Shown here in pieces: positions 31,128 to 31,288 of a stretch of 31,288 nucleotides of DNA; positions within the stretch are counted from its first letter, which is position 1, and every line of letters begins with the position of its first letter. The notes beneath the pieces are model-generated. The model was not told the DNA's origin and made no database searches. It saw only the letters and a program-made list of their open reading frames with translations. Where the stretch lies: contig CAMPJN010000003.1 in the NCBI GenBank assembly GCA_946886875.1, forward strand, positions 1-31,288, read 5' to 3'. The DNA comes from an uncultured Pseudomonas sp. (GTDB lineage: Bacteria > Pseudomonadota > Gammaproteobacteria > Pseudomonadales > Pseudomonadaceae). The position numbers and the translations under genes are program-made.

Positions 31128-31288
31128 CTATTCGGCGGTGCTTTGGCCCAGTTCGTTGAGGGCGTCCGGCTGATTCTTGAAGGCTTTGGCGAAGATGTCG
31201 CGGTTCTTCGCCATAAAGATGCCGAGTTCTTCGCCCTGTTGCTCGTTCAGCGAAGGCACGGCTTTTTGCAGGACGTCGGTCAACAGCT
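31128..31288 (-). CDS. C-terminal end of an unidentified protein (5' end outside window)
   Basis: An open minus-strand frame runs from the right window edge to a TAG at 31128, giving 53 residues: LLTDVLQKAVPSLNEQQGEE, LGIFMAKNRDIFAKAFKNQP, DALNELGQSTAE. It is helical, charged, and has codon use like the neighbouring genes, so it is probably real. I do not recognise the family. It converges with phaC. Confidence 0.65.
   Translation of the reverse strand, partial: LLTDVLQKAVPSLNEQQGEELGIFMAKNRDIFAKAFKNQPDALNELGQSTAE

Noticed and set aside
1..31288. CRISPR arrays, tRNA or rRNA genes
   Set aside because: No regularly spaced repeats, cloverleaf or rRNA-like sequence was found on reading both strands.

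Overview
The window reads as chromosomal DNA of a Pseudomonas-like gammaproteobacterium. The inference rests on the medium-chain-length polyhydroxyalkanoate genes (class II phaC beside a phaG-like gene), a thiosulfate dehydrogenase pair (tsdB-tsdA), a PiuA/FoxB-type PepSY reductase cluster, dense LysR/transporter pairs and REP/MITE-like inverted repeats. Most of it is GC-rich. AT-richer patches around 1770-3130, 5750-6750 and 25130-26390 look like accessory DNA. I see no tRNA, rRNA, CRISPR array or intact insertion sequence.

Layout. 1-2670: end of a PyrG-like glutamine amidotransferase gene, a CHAP-domain protein, then a TetR regulator with a YciI-like protein. 2670-7460: a long AT-rich spacer, a 698-residue autotransporter with unusual cysteines, a convergent two-gene operon for a secreted four-cysteine protein and a small membrane protein, and a solitary type II secretion gspC. 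7900-10065: a single reading frame fusing the ergothioneine enzymes EgtB and EgtD. 10227-15657: two divergent transporter/LysR pairs (DHA2-type MFS; EamA/DMT) around a periplasmic solute-binding protein. 15759-18514: a GFA-family zinc protein, tsdBA and a VOC/PhnB protein. 18642-22246: an extracytosolic flavin redox operon (DUF2271 protein, PepSY-flavodoxin-FNR reductase, ApbE). 22693-24891: a membrane PAS-PAS-GGDEF diguanylate cyclase. 25134-26598: an unrecognised 344-residue protein, transposition-scar-like sequence and a small DUF6434-like protein. 26618-31288: a class V aminotransferase, phaG, phaC and the end of an unrecognised gene.

Most notable points: (i) the EgtB-EgtD fusion, with domain order opposite to fungal Egt1; (ii) the DUF2271/PepSY/ApbE operon, where the DUF2271 protein carries a DGLTGAS sequence fitting the ApbE flavinylation consensus, the ApbE has no visible export signal, and the reductase is interrupted by a +1 shift in a run of seven G; (iii) phaG directly upstream of a lone 559-residue phaC, with PhaG carrying Ala at position 182 where classical PhaG has the Asp of its HX4D motif; (iv) a cysteine-bearing autotransporter; (v) a gspC with no other type II secretion genes in view.

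All calls come from reading the sequence and recalled family knowledge. No database search was run.
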